Of a DNA stretch of 64,000 nt, positions 62,991 to 64,000 are shown piece after piece. Positions within the stretch are counted from its first letter, which is position 1. Each line of letters begins with the position of its first letter. The notes under the pieces were generated by a model that made no database searches, was not told the DNA's origin, and saw only the letters and a program-made list of their open reading frames with translations. The DNA is from Climacium dendroides (lineage: Eukaryota; Streptophyta; Bryopsida; Hypnales; Climaciaceae): the NCBI GenBank assembly GCA_950106755.1, contig OX467089.1, positions 27,633,345 to 27,697,344 of the forward strand, read 5' to 3'. The translations under genes and the position numbers were made by a program.

Positions 62991-63369
62991 AGTTGCAAAA
63001 AACGACTAGGAAACAACTAGGAAAAGAATGCAATTGTAAAATGACCATAGTTGTTTCCTAATTGCTTTTAAGTTGTTTTTAGATCGCTTTTTAGTCATAC
63101 ACTAGTTGTTTCTTAGTCTTTTCCTTTAGTACTAGAAAATTCTGTTTTTTTGTTGATTTAGTTGCATAGATTTGATTCACTTTTCTGTTGATTTGGAGAG
63201 TCATTTGTTGATTTGGATAGAAATCAATAGAGAAGTCAACCAAATGAATACAATCAAATCAACAAAAAACCAAAATTTTCTAGTAGTGAAGCTAGTTGTT
63301 TTTTAGTTGCTTTTAAGTCATACATTAGTTGTTTCTTAGTTGATTTTTAGTTGTTTCCTAGTTGCTTCA
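62991..63369. mobile_element. Inverted-repeat element of cctagttg words with a nested MITE
   Basis: gactaggaaacaactagg at the left is inverted at the right (tagttgtttcctagttg). Inside, gttgctttta/agttgtttcttag words occur on both sides of a smaller inverted-repeat element (63127-63288), so one element appears inserted into another. Confidence 0.55.
63127..63288. mobile_element. 162-bp CACTA-like MITE
   Basis: The right end inverse CACTACTAGAAAATTTTGG matches the left TAGTACTAGAAAATTCTG; arms of about 36 bp continue into ttttttgttgattt. No matching 3-bp flank was found. Confidence 0.65.
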
Positions 63370-64000
63370 AAAGTTCATTTTCATTTGTCTTATAACAATT
63401 GTCCCATATCAATTGTAAAGAGTACCATTAGATTAGACATATAAAATTTGTAAGTTATTGTAGTCTTATGCAATGAATTTTGTTGATTTAATTCTAAGAT
63501 TTTTACAATTTGTAGATTTCTATAATCTGTAGAAATCAAAAAATATTTAAAATCCAAGAAATTTTAAAATTTATAAAAATTATAAGGTTTTCTAAACCAA
63601 TGAAATCTATTAAATACCAATATTCAAATTTTTGAAATCTTGGAAGAAGGTACATCTGAAATTTTAAAAACTCAAAAAATATTAGATCTGAAATCCAAAA
63701 TTCTATAAAAAGATAGATCTGAAATTCTAAAATCTAGAAAAAAGATAATTTTGAAATTTTGCAATCTACAAATCATTGAGATTAATAACTTAAAATCTAT
63801 AAATATAAAAATTGCAAATAAGTTGTAGATGAGTCACAAATGAGGCATAACTTTTGCAATTGGTATATTTTTTTTTCTAAATTTTAGGATGTCCACTACA
63901 ACTAGAGGTCTCCAAATTATCACTAGTTGCAAACTAGTCACAAATGTCCTATACAACTGAAAAACCAATTGCATAGTGTAGTTGCAAAAACCCTCATTTT
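63370..64000. other. AT-rich sequence to the window edge
   Basis: No gene. A local repeat of gaaatttt/aaatctataaa words fills 63500-63800. A CACTACAACTAG word at 63894 may start another CACTA-type element running off the window. Confidence 0.4.

Noticed and set aside
1..64000. CRISPR arrays, bacterial operons, rRNA or tRNA genes
   Set aside because: Tandem repeats here lack unique spacers of even length; introns and transposons show a eukaryotic nuclear genome; no tRNA or rRNA signature was recognised by eye.

Overview
The window is nuclear DNA from a land plant. Genes are split by many short GT-AG introns, the two best genes encode plant-type metabolic enzymes (peroxisomal medium-chain acyl-CoA oxidase and farnesyl diphosphate synthase), and the space between genes is AT-rich and full of decayed transposons. 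A Crinkler-like fragment, a TET/JBP-like dioxygenase fragment and TTAA-flanked elements make a seed-free lineage (bryophyte, lycophyte or fern) more likely than a flowering plant. That is inference; no lineage marker is visible.

Layout. 2.2-6.8 kb (+): intact ACX3-type acyl-CoA oxidase, 13 exons, 683 aa. 8.6-9.2 kb (-): C-terminal part of a Crinkler/RHS-type protein inside a block duplicated at 26.6-27.4 kb. 9-15 kb: AT-rich, with a TTAA-flanked CCC...GGG element. 15.4-19.3 kb (-): intact farnesyl diphosphate synthase, 13 exons including a 25-nt one, 361 aa. 20-30 kb: fold-back elements, a 290-bp satellite array, a Mutator-type MITE with 9-bp target duplication and a 44-bp minisatellite. 30.7-32.2 kb (+): broken gene joining a Cys/His zinc cluster to a 2-oxoglutarate/Fe(II) dioxygenase of TET/JBP type. 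32.8-34.1 kb: second copy of the satellite-plus-segment block. It abuts a pepsin-like aspartic protease gene (34.1-37.0 kb, +) whose second catalytic Asp is His. 37.8-44.2 kb: decayed Ty1/copia element with recognisable LTRs, primer-binding site, gag, protease, integrase, RT and RNase H, carrying two nested terminal-inverted-repeat elements. 45.7-48.9 kb (-): broken transposase-like gene with DGMD, QADN and VGHTHED motifs. 50.2-52.0 kb: non-autonomous CACTA element with GTA target duplication and palindromic subterminal repeats. 53.4-54.3 kb: 18-bp minisatellite running into GC-rich repeats. 57.2-62.0 kb (+): one reading frame of about 4.7 kb, broken only by in-frame stops, with a permuted DNA-methyltransferase-like core and a long acidic tail.

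Themes. The host genes supply fatty-acid beta-oxidation and isoprenoid precursors and are unrelated neighbours. Mobile-element genes have decayed largely through stop codons that C-to-T (or G-to-A) transitions explain, as expected of methylated, silenced DNA. Two pseudogenes on opposite strands (transposase-like and methyltransferase-like) share an identical 25-bp sequence 400-500 bp downstream of their stops, in the same orientation relative to the gene. They may therefore be parts of one transposon family carrying its own DNA-modifying gene; this is the most interesting possibility in the window. All exon boundaries were placed by eye from GT-AG sites and family conservation; no search was run.
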